Assembly: GCA_040756055.1 (NCBI GenBank)
Contig: JBFLZR010000003.1
Coordinates: forward strand, 1 to 64,000
Direction of reading: 5' to 3'
Length of the DNA stretch: 64,000 bases
From: Candidatus Zixiibacteriota bacterium
GTDB lineage: Bacteria > Zixibacteria > MSB-5A5 > GN15 > FEB-12
Position numbers and translations under genes: made by a program. Positions 35,522 to 44,075 of this stretch are shown here, in pieces; position 1 is the first letter of the stretch; each line of letters starts with the position of its first letter. The notes beneath the pieces were generated by a model. That model did no database searches, was not told the origin of the DNA, and was given only the letters and a program-made list of their open reading frames with translations.

Positions 35522-36154
35522 CTACTTTTTCCCCTTGTCCTTACTGCTCTTGGTTTCAGCCTTCCTTGACTCATCGGACTTCTTTTGAGCTTTAGACTTC
35601 TTAATTTTATCGTTGATGGCTATAAAACTCTGTCCTTCCGCTCTCATCTTTGCTACTTCGTCGGCCCTAAGCCCATGATAATCACTGACAAACCTCAGAT
35701 TGACGAAGTTCACTACATCAACATCGGAGAGCGATATTGAACCCCATTCGTTGCGGTGCCGGTGTCTGAAATGGCCATAAGCCTTGCCATACGGCGGTCC
35801 AGGGTCCTTTTCAAACGACACATAGAAGATTTCGGCCGTAAGCCCAAAATGGCGAGTGATTTCCATCCATGTCTTGCCGCTGAGCCGCAAATCCACAACC
35901 ACTGTTGGACTTACCCTGGCTTGCCGGGCGAGGTAAAAAACGACCACAAGATCGTCATCGGAAATCTGTCGCTTTTTGACCACCACCAGGTCTTTTTCAG
36001 GAACATTGTAGTGGCTTCCCACAGCCAGATAGAAATCGGCTATTCTACCATCCTCAATGGAAAGAGCTGCGCTGACGTCAGCGTAAGCCCTGGAACCCAA
36101 AGCAACTAATACCAATGCTACGAATGTGCAAACGATACGAACAAGTTTCATCAT
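35522..36154 (-). CDS. Exported protein with lysine-rich tail, unknown function
   Basis: Two adjacent ATGs (36154 and 36151) follow CGGAGG closely; the product is about 210 residues. A signal peptide (KLVRIVCTFVALVLVALGSRAYA) is followed by a globular region with an internal duplication feel (VVFYLARQARVSPTVVVDLR ... SLSDVDVVNFVNLRFVSDYHGLRADEVAKMRAEG) and a highly charged Lys/Ser tail. No family recognised; no catalytic motif seen. Probably periplasmic. Confidence 0.65.
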   Translation of the reverse strand: MMKLVRIVCTFVALVLVALGSRAYADVSAALSIEDGRIADFYLAVGSHYNVPEKDLVVVKKRQISDDDLVVVFYLARQARVSPTVVVDLRLSGKTWMEITRHFGLTAEIFYVSFEKDPGPPYGKAYGHFRHRHRNEWGSISLSDVDVVNFVNLRFVSDYHGLRADEVAKMRAEGQSFIAINDKIKKSKAQKKSDESRKAETKSSKDKGKK

Positions 36155-36157
36155 CAA

Positions 36158-36540
36158 CCTCCGTGCGCTTTAGCCGCTCAGTCTGTGCTGGATGAGCAGC
36201 CAATTAATCTTTTCTCTTATGTTTTTCGGAATATTCCGAGCCCGAGTTGAGCACTTTGTTGATAGACTTGATTGGGTACTACCTCTCAATACCGGAATAA
36301 TTCTCCCCCAAAAATCTGACAAATTGACAGCGTATGATAGTCAGACATCAGGGAAAGGCACCCGATGCTGCTTTAGGGGCGGTCACGCGGCATCGCCGCT
36401 TTTCCAACACAGGGCAAAACGCAAATTCCGGGAATAAACAAAAATGGCGAATGGTGCAGAAGCCGGGCACTGATCTATTCGTGCGGTAACAATCCGTAAA
36501 AAGGGGGCCAAACAAGCCACCAGGGAACAGGAGAGTAATA
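36158..36540. other. Intergenic region without a supported gene
   Basis: About 380 bases between divergent genes. It contains CACAGGGCAAAACGCAAA, reminiscent of a c-di-GMP riboswitch half, but the conserved hairpin with the GAAA tetraloop is missing, so no riboswitch is called. No other structure is convincing. Confidence 0.4.
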
Positions 36541-37395
36541 ATGAAAAATCGACTATTTGGTATCCTGCCGGTCGCCACAGTTGTGGCTCTGGCCACCATG
36601 GTCTGGGCGTTTCCCAGTGGAAGCAATTTCACGGGTTCCACCGGTGCGCCAGGCGAGAGCGCATGTTCATGCCACGGGAATCTGAATACCGGCCCCGGCT
36701 CAGCGTTCATCTCGGCTCCGGACGGTTATGCGCCGGGGGAGACAATCGACATAACCGTATCGGTGGAAGAAAACGGAAAATCCAGGTGGGGATTTGCTGT
36801 AACCGTACTTGACGGTTCCGATCAGCCGGTGGGACAGATGATGGTTACGGACGGTGCGCGGACGCTGATGACCACCGAAGGCAGCGGGCGGGAATACATC
36901 AAACAAACGTCGACGGGAACCGACGCGGGAACGGCCGACAACACGAGTTGGAGTTTTCAGTGGATGGCGCCGGCTTCAGATGCCGGTCAGGTCACGTTCT
37001 ATCTGGCGGGACTTGCAAGCAACAACGGGGATAACCTGAGTGGCGATAACACCTACACGACCTCGAGGTCGATGCTGGTGACCGATGTGCGTGAGGTCGC
37101 GGTCGGGCAGTTGCCGACTGAAGTGTCCTTGTCCCAGAATTATCCTAACCCCTTCAACCCGACCACAACCATAGAATTCAGCCTCCCGAAGAGAGTAGAG
37201 GTTGAACTGGCCGTTTACAATGTTCTCGGGCAAAAAATCAAGGTTCTGCATAGCGGGGCGCTTGCTGCCGGCACCTACGCTACCGAATGGGACGGCACTA
37301 GAGCAGATGGAGCTGCGATGGCTAGCGGGGTGTATTATTATCGTTTACAGGCCGGCGCTTTTGATGAATCCCGCAAAATGACGCTTGTAAAATGA
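36541..37395 (+). CDS. Secreted Reeler-like domain protein with CxCH motif and sorting tail
   Basis: AGGAG lies seven bases before the ATG. The 284-residue protein has a signal peptide (ATVVALATMVWAFP), an N-terminal FTGSTGAPGESACSCHGN segment and a beta-sandwich (YAPGETIDITVSVEENGKSRWGFAVTVLDGSDQ) like Reeler/choice-of-anchor domains. The cysteines read CSCH, not the CxxCH needed for haem, so metal or disulfide use is more likely. The end is a full sorting tail (QNYPNPFNPTTTIEFSLP...RKMTLVK). Confidence 0.8.
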   Translation: MKNRLFGILPVATVVALATMVWAFPSGSNFTGSTGAPGESACSCHGNLNTGPGSAFISAPDGYAPGETIDITVSVEENGKSRWGFAVTVLDGSDQPVGQMMVTDGARTLMTTEGSGREYIKQTSTGTDAGTADNTSWSFQWMAPASDAGQVTFYLAGLASNNGDNLSGDNTYTTSRSMLVTDVREVAVGQLPTEVSLSQNYPNPFNPTTTIEFSLPKRVEVELAVYNVLGQKIKVLHSGALAAGTYATEWDGTRADGAAMASGVYYYRLQAGAFDESRKMTLVK

Positions 37396-37470
37396 TGCAC
37401 CCGCTGGGGCCTGATCAGCGTTGAACAAAGTCTGCATGTGAGCAAAGTGTGATCCGGGACGAACCACGAG

Positions 37471-38841
37471 CTATTTGAGCAAGAGCATCTTTCTCGAATC
37501 CGCGAAATCGCCGGCCTTTAGACGATAGAGATAAACACCGCTCGCGAATCCGGAAGCGTCCCATGATATCTTATGTTTACCCGCCGACATCGGTTCGTCA
37601 GTGAAGGTAGTCACCTTCTGCCCGGCCATGTTGAAGATCTCCAGTTTGACTCTGGCCGCCGCCGGAAGCTCAAATACTATTTCTGTGGTCGGGTTAAATG
37701 GGTTCGGGTAATTCTGCCCGAGCGAGAATGTCGATGGTACCGGTTCGTCTGCCTGACCCGGTAGATCAGTGTAAGTACAGGAATCGCCGAATGCTCCGAC
37801 CAGCAGTCCACACGGACTGTTCGCGGGGGCGCATGGTGAATAGGTACTTATCGTGAAGTCACCGGCATCCATATCACAGAACATTGGATCGGCCGAGAAA
37901 TTGTCAAAATCGTCGTCAGGCCCAAATCCTTCGTAGTGAAAGTCCTCAACCCCATTACCATAAGCATCGCTGCAACGCACCATCACCGGGTCTGCCCAGA
38001 CATAGCACAGCGTTCCGTACACATCGTTGAACGCCATGATGCAATTTTCTACCGTAGAAGTATCGACTGAGACGGAAGCCGCGGTTGCCGACTCTGCTTT
38101 CGGGAAATTCCACTCGTGGTAAAACCCGGTCTCGTTGCCCACCATAGTGCAATTCTGCACGTGAAACTGGCCCGACCCGATAAACAAGTACACCCCGACG
38201 CTCCCATTGCCGACAACCAGACAATCCATGACCTCGGCCCTAAAGCCATACCATTGGGCATTCCAGTAGAAACCGCACTGACCATTGTATGATATTTCGC
38301 AGTCGCGTATGTCGATCGCTCCCTCATTAGAAGTGATCCCATGACCAGTGTTGTAGGAGACTACACAGTTGTCAATCCGCAACGTGTCATTGGCATACAT
38401 CACGCCATGACAATTATTCTCCGTGATAAGGCAGTACCTGAGGCGCGGCGAGGCGTTCTCGCAACGAACAGCAGCGTCAAAATAGGATCCATCGCCATAA
38501 GCCCCAGAGATCGTAAATCCCTCAATTACCGAAAACTCAGATTCCCCGGAGTGGAGATAAAACGCCCGACGAGGTTGATACTCTGTGGCCGCACAATCGA
38601 TCGTAGTCTGTTCCGCTCCATTGACAGACATCAGATAGACATCCTTGCCGCCAAAATCGATATCCCTGTTACCGTCACCGACATAGTAACCGTCGGTCAC
38701 CAGTACCGTATCATAGCGCGAAGCGGCATTAATACCAGCCTGGATTGTCGGTTGTTCAGAAGGCACCTCTATAATCGACGCTATAGTCGTTGAGGCCAGG
38801 ACCAGCCCTATCAGGCCGCCAAGTGTGGTGAGGTTCTTCAT
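37471..38841 (-). CDS. Secreted right-handed beta-helix protein with sorting tail
   Basis: The start at 38841 (MKNLTTLGGLIGLVLASTTIAS) with AGGGGAG just upstream is preferred to a TTG 18 bases earlier. The 456-residue protein has a signal peptide, a DUF1565/NosD-like N-terminus (QPTIQAGINAASRYDTVLVTDGYYVGD) and PbH1 helix rungs (for example NCVVSYNTGHGITSNEGAIDIRDCEISYNGQCGFYWN), then the sorting tail. Such proteins bind or cleave polysaccharide; no catalytic residues could be assigned. Confidence 0.82.
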   Translation of the reverse strand: MKNLTTLGGLIGLVLASTTIASIIEVPSEQPTIQAGINAASRYDTVLVTDGYYVGDGNRDIDFGGKDVYLMSVNGAEQTTIDCAATEYQPRRAFYLHSGESEFSVIEGFTISGAYGDGSYFDAAVRCENASPRLRYCLITENNCHGVMYANDTLRIDNCVVSYNTGHGITSNEGAIDIRDCEISYNGQCGFYWNAQWYGFRAEVMDCLVVGNGSVGVYLFIGSGQFHVQNCTMVGNETGFYHEWNFPKAESATAASVSVDTSTVENCIMAFNDVYGTLCYVWADPVMVRCSDAYGNGVEDFHYEGFGPDDDFDNFSADPMFCDMDAGDFTISTYSPCAPANSPCGLLVGAFGDSCTYTDLPGQADEPVPSTFSLGQNYPNPFNPTTEIVFELPAAARVKLEIFNMAGQKVTTFTDEPMSAGKHKISWDASGFASGVYLYRLKAGDFADSRKMLLLK

Positions 38842-38880
38842 AACTCCCCTGAAATTCAACTTTGCTTTCTAATTAACGGC

Positions 38881-38908
38881 AATATAACCCTATGCCACTA
38901 AATGTCAA
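38881..38908 (-). promoter_or_regulatory. Promoter for the beta-helix gene
   Basis: On the minus strand TTGACA (38903-38908), 16-base spacer and TATATT (38881-38886), 40 bases before the ATG. A second TTGACA lies about 35 bases further upstream. Confidence 0.5.
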
Positions 38909-39041
38909 ACATATGTCATAAGACTCTAATCCCTTAAATGTCAATAGCTAAAGAACGCGGCGTTCCTGACGAAACATATATTATCCGGTTTGCGATCTAC
39001 CAGCGGGCCGGAAATTAACTGCAAATGGCAGGAGATTTACC

Positions 39042-40751
39042 ATGTTTAAAAGACAAGTTTTGATCGCGGCGGTCGTAGCCGCTCAGATAATGGCCGATTT
39101 CGCCCCGGCCCGTGGACAAACCCAACAGCCGCAAATGGCGCCCCTCAAACCAAAAATCGAGAGAGAATTGCCTCCCGGCAGAGGTTTCATCCCGCCGTTG
39201 AGAGACCTATCTCATCTCGATGGAGCCAGCGCTCAGCTGACGGCGCTACCGACAGCCCTGCCGACCAGTTTCGATTGGCGCACTTCAGGCATGATCACCT
39301 CGGTCAAAAACCAGAGCAGCTGCGGTTCCTGTTATGCTTTCGCGGGGCTCGGTAATCTCGAAGCCTTGATGCTGATTGACGGCGCCGGCACATACGACTT
39401 CTCCGAAAACTACGCCAAGGAATGCAATTTCTATCAGTCCAGTTGTGGCGGTGGCACCTACGAGTATGTCGTCAATCTGTTTTCCCAGCAAGGCGCCGTT
39501 TTGGAGGCGTGCAATCCGTATGTTGCGGCCGATGTCGCCTGCAACAGCAGTTGTCCGAAAATTAAGACCATTCTCGACTGGTGCATCATTTCCGATGACG
39601 CCGTACCAACCGCGACCGACCTCAAGCAGTATATCTACGATCACGGCCCGGTGTACACTACGCTTTATGCCGGCGATGGCGCTGCACCTTCGTGGGAAAC
39701 TGAATACAACAATTACGACGGTTCATACACGCTGTACTACACCGGCACCAATACTCCAAATCACGCGGTTCTGATTGTCGGATGGGATGATGCCCTCACG
39801 CACGCAGGTGGGACCGGTGGCTGGATCGTCAAAAACAGCTGGGGTACCGGATGGGGCGGTACCTGCGGCTACGGTACCGAGAGAGGATATTTTACAATCG
39901 CCTATGGATCGGCGAGTATAGGCAAGTTCTCGTCCTACTCCACGGCATGGCAGGACTACGATGCTACCGGAGAACTTCTGTACTACGATGAGGCCGGCGC
40001 AAGTGCCAACTGGGGTTTCACAAACCCTACCGCCTGGGGACTCTGCGGTTTCACAACCACAATTACCGCCTATCTCAATCGTGTCGAGTTCTGGACGAAC
40101 GATATTACCACTGATGTTGACGTTTATGTTTATGATGATTTTGACGGTAACAGTCCCTCGAACCTGCTTGGCAGCAAGCTCAACCTCTCGTTCACGGAAG
40201 CGGGTTACCACTCGGTGGTGCTGGATTCCCCGCCACTGGTCCCCGCAGGAGAGGACATTTTTGTCGTTGTCAAAATTACCAATGATAGCTACGGAAACCC
40301 GATTTGTGCCGACGGTGACGGATATACGGAAAACGGTCTCACCTACATGAGTCCTACCGGGACCAACGGTAGCTGGTGGGAGATGGGCGCCGGCTACGGC
40401 GTGGATGTGGCCATACGCGCGCGCACCAGCGGTACGATGGATGTTTATGACTCCGAACCCGATCAGCTTCCCACCCAATTCCGGCTTGGCAAGAACTACC
40501 CGAATCCGTTTAATCCCTCCACGATTATCGAGTACTCGCTGACCAGCCGGGCAACGGTTAAGCTGGATGTTTATAATGTTCTCGGGCAGAAGATAAAGAC
40601 TCTCGTAGATGCCACCATGCCCGCCGGCAACCATTCGGTTGTCTGGAATGGCACCGATGATTCCGGCAATCCGGTAGCCTCTGGAATGTATCTCTATCAG
40701 ATTCAAGCCGGAGTCCAGACCGAAACCCGGAAAATGCTCCTGCTCAAGTAA
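39042..40751 (+). CDS. Secreted papain-like (C1A) cysteine protease with sorting tail
   Basis: AGGAG precedes the ATG at good spacing. The 569-residue protein has a signal peptide, a C1A domain (about 80-300) with oxyanion Gln and catalytic Cys in VKNQSSCGSCYAF, His in NHAVLIVGWDD and Asn in VKNSWGTGWGG, then a lectin-like beta-sandwich (about 310-470; DVDVYVYDDFDGNSPSNLLGS) and the sorting tail (NYPNPFNPSTIIEYSL...RKMLLLK). All catalytic residues are present, so it should be an active secreted protease. Confidence 0.93.
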   Translation: MFKRQVLIAAVVAAQIMADFAPARGQTQQPQMAPLKPKIERELPPGRGFIPPLRDLSHLDGASAQLTALPTALPTSFDWRTSGMITSVKNQSSCGSCYAFAGLGNLEALMLIDGAGTYDFSENYAKECNFYQSSCGGGTYEYVVNLFSQQGAVLEACNPYVAADVACNSSCPKIKTILDWCIISDDAVPTATDLKQYIYDHGPVYTTLYAGDGAAPSWETEYNNYDGSYTLYYTGTNTPNHAVLIVGWDDALTHAGGTGGWIVKNSWGTGWGGTCGYGTERGYFTIAYGSASIGKFSSYSTAWQDYDATGELLYYDEAGASANWGFTNPTAWGLCGFTTTITAYLNRVEFWTNDITTDVDVYVYDDFDGNSPSNLLGSKLNLSFTEAGYHSVVLDSPPLVPAGEDIFVVVKITNDSYGNPICADGDGYTENGLTYMSPTGTNGSWWEMGAGYGVDVAIRARTSGTMDVYDSEPDQLPTQFRLGKNYPNPFNPSTIIEYSLTSRATVKLDVYNVLGQKIKTLVDATMPAGNHSVVWNGTDDSGNPVASGMYLYQIQAGVQTETRKMLLLK

Positions 40752-40773
40752 AATGCAGCAAATGACAGTCAAG

Positions 40774-40804
40774 GGACCGGAACTTCGCTTGTTCCGGTCC
40801 TTCA
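40774..40804 (+). terminator. Terminator after the papain-like gene
   Basis: A 10-bp perfect stem GGACCGGAAC/GTTCCGGTCC with a 7-nt loop lies 23 bases past the stop. The following T-run is short. Confidence 0.6.
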
Positions 40805-40845
40805 CTCAGGGTAACTTCCTTTGATTTTCTCGTTGAATAGTATTA

Positions 40846-40874
40846 TTGTCTCAACAGTGACTTTCGTGTATAAT
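40846..40874 (+). promoter_or_regulatory. Promoter for the M1-like peptidase gene
   Basis: TTGTCT (40846-40851), 17-base spacer and a perfect TATAAT (40869-40874), about 100 bases before the ATG at 40975. Confidence 0.55.
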
Positions 40875-40974
40875 ACATGAAATCGCGGGGTAGGGTAAGC
40901 CCGGAAGGACCGGACAGGTTGGCCCGGCGGGCAGTGACATTCGAAAATAGCAGCACTAATCCAAGAGGTCCCAA

Positions 40975-43119
40975 ATGCTTAAGAAATTCTGGTTAATATC
41001 CACAGCCACGATGCTTGCTTCGGCGATTCTGGCGGTCGCGCAAGTGGGGGCTGCCTCCGAAGTCGTTTTTGACAACCACGATATCAAGCTCGTTTTGGAC
41101 GTACCCACTCACAGCGCCACCATCGAAGACAGCGGTCGTATGAACGTAAGTGCCGGTGGAAATATGTTCATGATTGCCGGCGGAGCGAAAATAGAGAATT
41201 TCACGGTCGATGGCCAACCTGTCGAATACGTTTCCGTGAAACTCGCCGACACGGCGACTCTCACGGATAATTATCGAGGTAGTCTTCCGGAAATCGAAGC
41301 CGCTGGCCAGCCGCTACTGGTTTTCTTTGACTGGGGTCAGCAGGCAAACGTGGAGTTCACCATAAAATTCTCGGCCGAGTTTTTCGAAGATGTCGAAAAT
41401 ATCCGGTTCTCCAATGAGAAGGTCGGCACCGAGGTCACGGGCACGATTCTCGATAAGGGGGCCTATCTCAGTTCGGATGCTTACTTTTATCCTCAGGGAA
41501 GTGAAGACCTCGTTGCCTTCAAACTCACAGCCGATGTACCTGAGAAGTGGGAAGCGGTAAGCGATGGCAACAAGCTTTCCAGCGAGACCGCCGGCGGCCG
41601 CAAGGTTCAGACGTGGGGAAATCCATACAAGTGTGATGGCGCTACGTTTTTCGCGTCTCATTTTGAGGTCGGCACTCTTGGCATTGAGGACGGTGTTTCT
41701 GTCACGTGTTATTTCTTTCCCGAGGATGTAGCTCTCATGAACAATTACCTTTCAGCGTCGGCCAACTATATCCGGATGTACAACGACTTGATCGGGCCGT
41801 ATCCGTTCAAAAACTTCAGTGTCGTCGAGAATTTCTTCCCGACTGGCTATGGAATGCCGGGCTGGACTCTTCTGGGTCAGCAGGTTCTCAGGTTGCCGTT
41901 TATCATTCGGACATCGCTCGGTCATGAGGTTCTCCACAACTGGTGGGGCAACTCGGTGTATGTGGACTATGACCGCGGCAACTGGTGCGAAGGAGCCACC
42001 GTCTACGGCGCGGATTACCGCTACAAGCTCAGTGAGGCGCCCGATGAAGCGCTTGATTATCGCAAGGATATTCTCAAGCAGTACATCAGCTATGTCAATG
42101 CCGAGAACGATTTCCCGCTGCGCGCTTTCAAGTCGCGTACCAGCCCCGACACACGGACTATCGGCTACAATAAGGCCATGATGGTCTACCACATGATCGA
42201 AGAGCAGATCGGCTCTGACGCGTTCTTCGCCGCCTGGAAGCTCATTTACAACCGAAACCTTGGCAAAAAAGTCTCGTGGGAGGACTGGATTGCCGCTTTC
42301 GAGGAAACATCGGGTCAGAAGATCTACTACATTATTCCGCAATGGATCGACCGTGCGGGGGCGCCGAAGCTCGATGTGGCCGTTATCGAAAGCAAGCACA
42401 AACCGGAGAAGAAGACTTACGAAGTCAAGCTGCAGCTGGGACAGATGCCGGGCGACAAGTATTTGCTTCAGGTGCCGATACGTTTCTCAGGGACAGATTA
42501 CGTGTTCGATACTACCGTGACGCTCAGGGACGACAAGACTACTTTCAAATTCAAGGTGCCAGACGTTGCGACTTCGGTTGAAGTCGACCCGGATTATCAC
42601 CTTTTCCGCAGGCTCTATCCGGAAGAGGTTGAGCCCGTTGTTTCGGCGATTCTGGGCAATCCGAACAAACAGTTCGTGACGTACAAGGCTGACGATAGTG
42701 TCCGGGCTCTGTTTCGCGTATTTGGAACGAATCTGACCGAAGACTCGGTGTCGGTAGCGTCAGCCGAGATTCTCGCTACGATGGGCGGTGACGAATACGC
42801 GGTGCTTCTGAATCCAAGTGAGGTGCCCGAATATCTCAAGAACTCGGTTATCGTCAAGGGTGACTCTGTCAAAGTGGACGGTGTCAGTTATTCGCGGCTT
42901 GGCCACACGGTTGTAGCGGCCGGGCAGGACCTCGGGCAGGTGAAGAAGTACCTGGTGATAATCACCCACGCCTATCCCGACCTTCCACGGCTGGGGCAAC
43001 TTCTCATGCACTATGGCCGGTATTCTTACCTGGTCTTCAACGGTACGCGCAATGTGGCCAAGGGTCAGTGGAAACCGGAAACCTCCCCGCTCAAAATACA
43101 ACTCACTCAGACCAACTGA
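40975..43119 (+). CDS. Exported M1-like (gluzincin) metallopeptidase
   Basis: The 714-residue protein has a signal peptide (MLASAILAVAQVGAAS), an N-terminal beta-sandwich domain, and a zinc site of the M1 type: HEVLHNWWGN followed about 18 residues later by NWCEGATVY (third ligand Glu). The GxMEN substrate motif of classical aminopeptidases is replaced by GYGMPGWTLLG, so the specificity should differ. A C-terminal helical and beta region (about 480-714) is unassigned. It has no sorting tail and is probably periplasmic. Confidence 0.82.
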   Translation: MLKKFWLISTATMLASAILAVAQVGAASEVVFDNHDIKLVLDVPTHSATIEDSGRMNVSAGGNMFMIAGGAKIENFTVDGQPVEYVSVKLADTATLTDNYRGSLPEIEAAGQPLLVFFDWGQQANVEFTIKFSAEFFEDVENIRFSNEKVGTEVTGTILDKGAYLSSDAYFYPQGSEDLVAFKLTADVPEKWEAVSDGNKLSSETAGGRKVQTWGNPYKCDGATFFASHFEVGTLGIEDGVSVTCYFFPEDVALMNNYLSASANYIRMYNDLIGPYPFKNFSVVENFFPTGYGMPGWTLLGQQVLRLPFIIRTSLGHEVLHNWWGNSVYVDYDRGNWCEGATVYGADYRYKLSEAPDEALDYRKDILKQYISYVNAENDFPLRAFKSRTSPDTRTIGYNKAMMVYHMIEEQIGSDAFFAAWKLIYNRNLGKKVSWEDWIAAFEETSGQKIYYIIPQWIDRAGAPKLDVAVIESKHKPEKKTYEVKLQLGQMPGDKYLLQVPIRFSGTDYVFDTTVTLRDDKTTFKFKVPDVATSVEVDPDYHLFRRLYPEEVEPVVSAILGNPNKQFVTYKADDSVRALFRVFGTNLTEDSVSVASAEILATMGGDEYAVLLNPSEVPEYLKNSVIVKGDSVKVDGVSYSRLGHTVVAAGQDLGQVKKYLVIITHAYPDLPRLGQLLMHYGRYSYLVFNGTRNVAKGQWKPETSPLKIQLTQTN

Positions 43120-43149
43120 TGGTCGCGGAAATAAAAGCACAGTAAAACG

Positions 43150-43180
43150 AGGCGGGAGCCTGAAGGTTCCTGCCTTTATT
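43150..43180. terminator. Terminator between M1-like and rubrerythrin-like genes
   Basis: An 11-bp G.U-containing stem (AGGCGGGAGCC/GGTTCCTGCCT) with TGAA loop has T residues on the right and AAAA on the left, so it can serve both convergent genes. Confidence 0.65.
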
Positions 43181-43646
43181 AATGACGATACTTATGCCAC
43201 TCACTCTCAAGTTTGGCGACATGGGAGTGAGTACCATCTTCCAGCACTTTGCGGACCGCCTGCGCTTCGGATGATGCCGTGTCAAATATGCCGAAGAATT
43301 TCCGCTCGATCATGGCCTTCTCAACATCAAGGGCGGTCGACAGCGCTTCCGGCAGGGGGATAGTCGCACTCCTGGCACGGGCGGCGCTCTGCCGCAGGTA
43401 ATCGATGGAAGTTTTCACGGCGATCGGTTTGAAATTGGCGGTGTTGATGATCTGTTTGCCGCTATCGATTATATCAAGCAGTCGCTTGATGGTATCGGCG
43501 TGTTCGCGTTCTTCTTTGGCAAGGGACTGCCAGTACTCGCGATGGTCCACGTGAAAATTCGCATATGTAGCATACAAATCGCTGATTGCCAACTCATGGT
43601 CGATCAGCATCTGAAGAGCTTCTTTGTCACTTCCTCTGTATTGCAT
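43179..43646 (-). CDS. Rubrerythrin-like di-iron four-helix protein
   Basis: The 155-residue protein is all helical with a ferritin/rubrerythrin-type ligand pattern: DHELAISDLYATYANFH, then LAKEEREHADTIKRLLD, and near the end DVEKAMIERKFF and HVAKLESEWHKYRH. It lacks the rubredoxin domain, as in erythrin-type proteins. It could act in peroxide removal or iron handling. Assignment is by pattern only. Confidence 0.7.
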   Translation of the reverse strand: MQYRGSDKEALQMLIDHELAISDLYATYANFHVDHREYWQSLAKEEREHADTIKRLLDIIDSGKQIINTANFKPIAVKTSIDYLRQSAARARSATIPLPEALSTALDVEKAMIERKFFGIFDTASSEAQAVRKVLEDGTHSHVAKLESEWHKYRH

Positions 43647-43672
43647 GGTCAGAAAGTATCGCAGTTAGAGGG

Positions 43673-43993
43673 TTACATTTGCGGCGTTCCCGAGTGCGAT
43701 TGTTCGTGCTCGAATTCCATCCCGATACCGCCGACCCACGACGTAACGAGATTGAACAGAAACGCCACAATCAGGCTTCCGACGAAACCAATCACACCGT
43801 AGAAAATGGGCAGGAAGATGATTGATCCGACGCCGAAGATTTCTCCGAACAATCCCATATCCTGTGAGCCTCCAAACGCCGATCCAACAACAGCCGCCAG
43901 ACTAAATAGTATGCCGACAAGCAGTCCGAGGATGGCATAAAGGATAGCACTTACTTTGGCCAGCGAAAACGGTTCGATTCGTTTTAGAATCAT
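43673..43993 (-). CDS. Small DUF3566-like membrane protein
   Basis: A 106-residue protein (ATG 43993 after a G-rich site) with KRIEPFSLAKVSAILYAILGLLVGILFSLAAVVG and IIFLPIFYGVIGFVGSLIVAFLFNLVTSWVGGI, two hydrophobic hairpins resembling the DUF3566 transmembrane family. The C-terminal tail is charged and short. It ends 27 bases before the rubrerythrin-like start and may be co-transcribed. Function unknown. Confidence 0.7.
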   Translation of the reverse strand: MILKRIEPFSLAKVSAILYAILGLLVGILFSLAAVVGSAFGGSQDMGLFGEIFGVGSIIFLPIFYGVIGFVGSLIVAFLFNLVTSWVGGIGMEFEHEQSHSGTPQM

Positions 43994-44075
43994 GATTCCC
44001 CCCATGATTTCAAGTTATACTGAATTTTGTACTTTAATCCGCCCTCTGGCAACAAAAAAGGCTGCCTGACTGAAA

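Noticed and set aside
36380-36480. Possible c-di-GMP-I riboswitch before the 36541 gene
   Set aside because: GGGCAAA and ACGCAAA resemble the conserved strands, but the P1b hairpin with the GAAA tetraloop and a fitting 3' half are missing.
36541-37395. Cytochrome c
   Set aside because: The motif is CSCH, one residue short of CxxCH, so covalent haem attachment is not expected.
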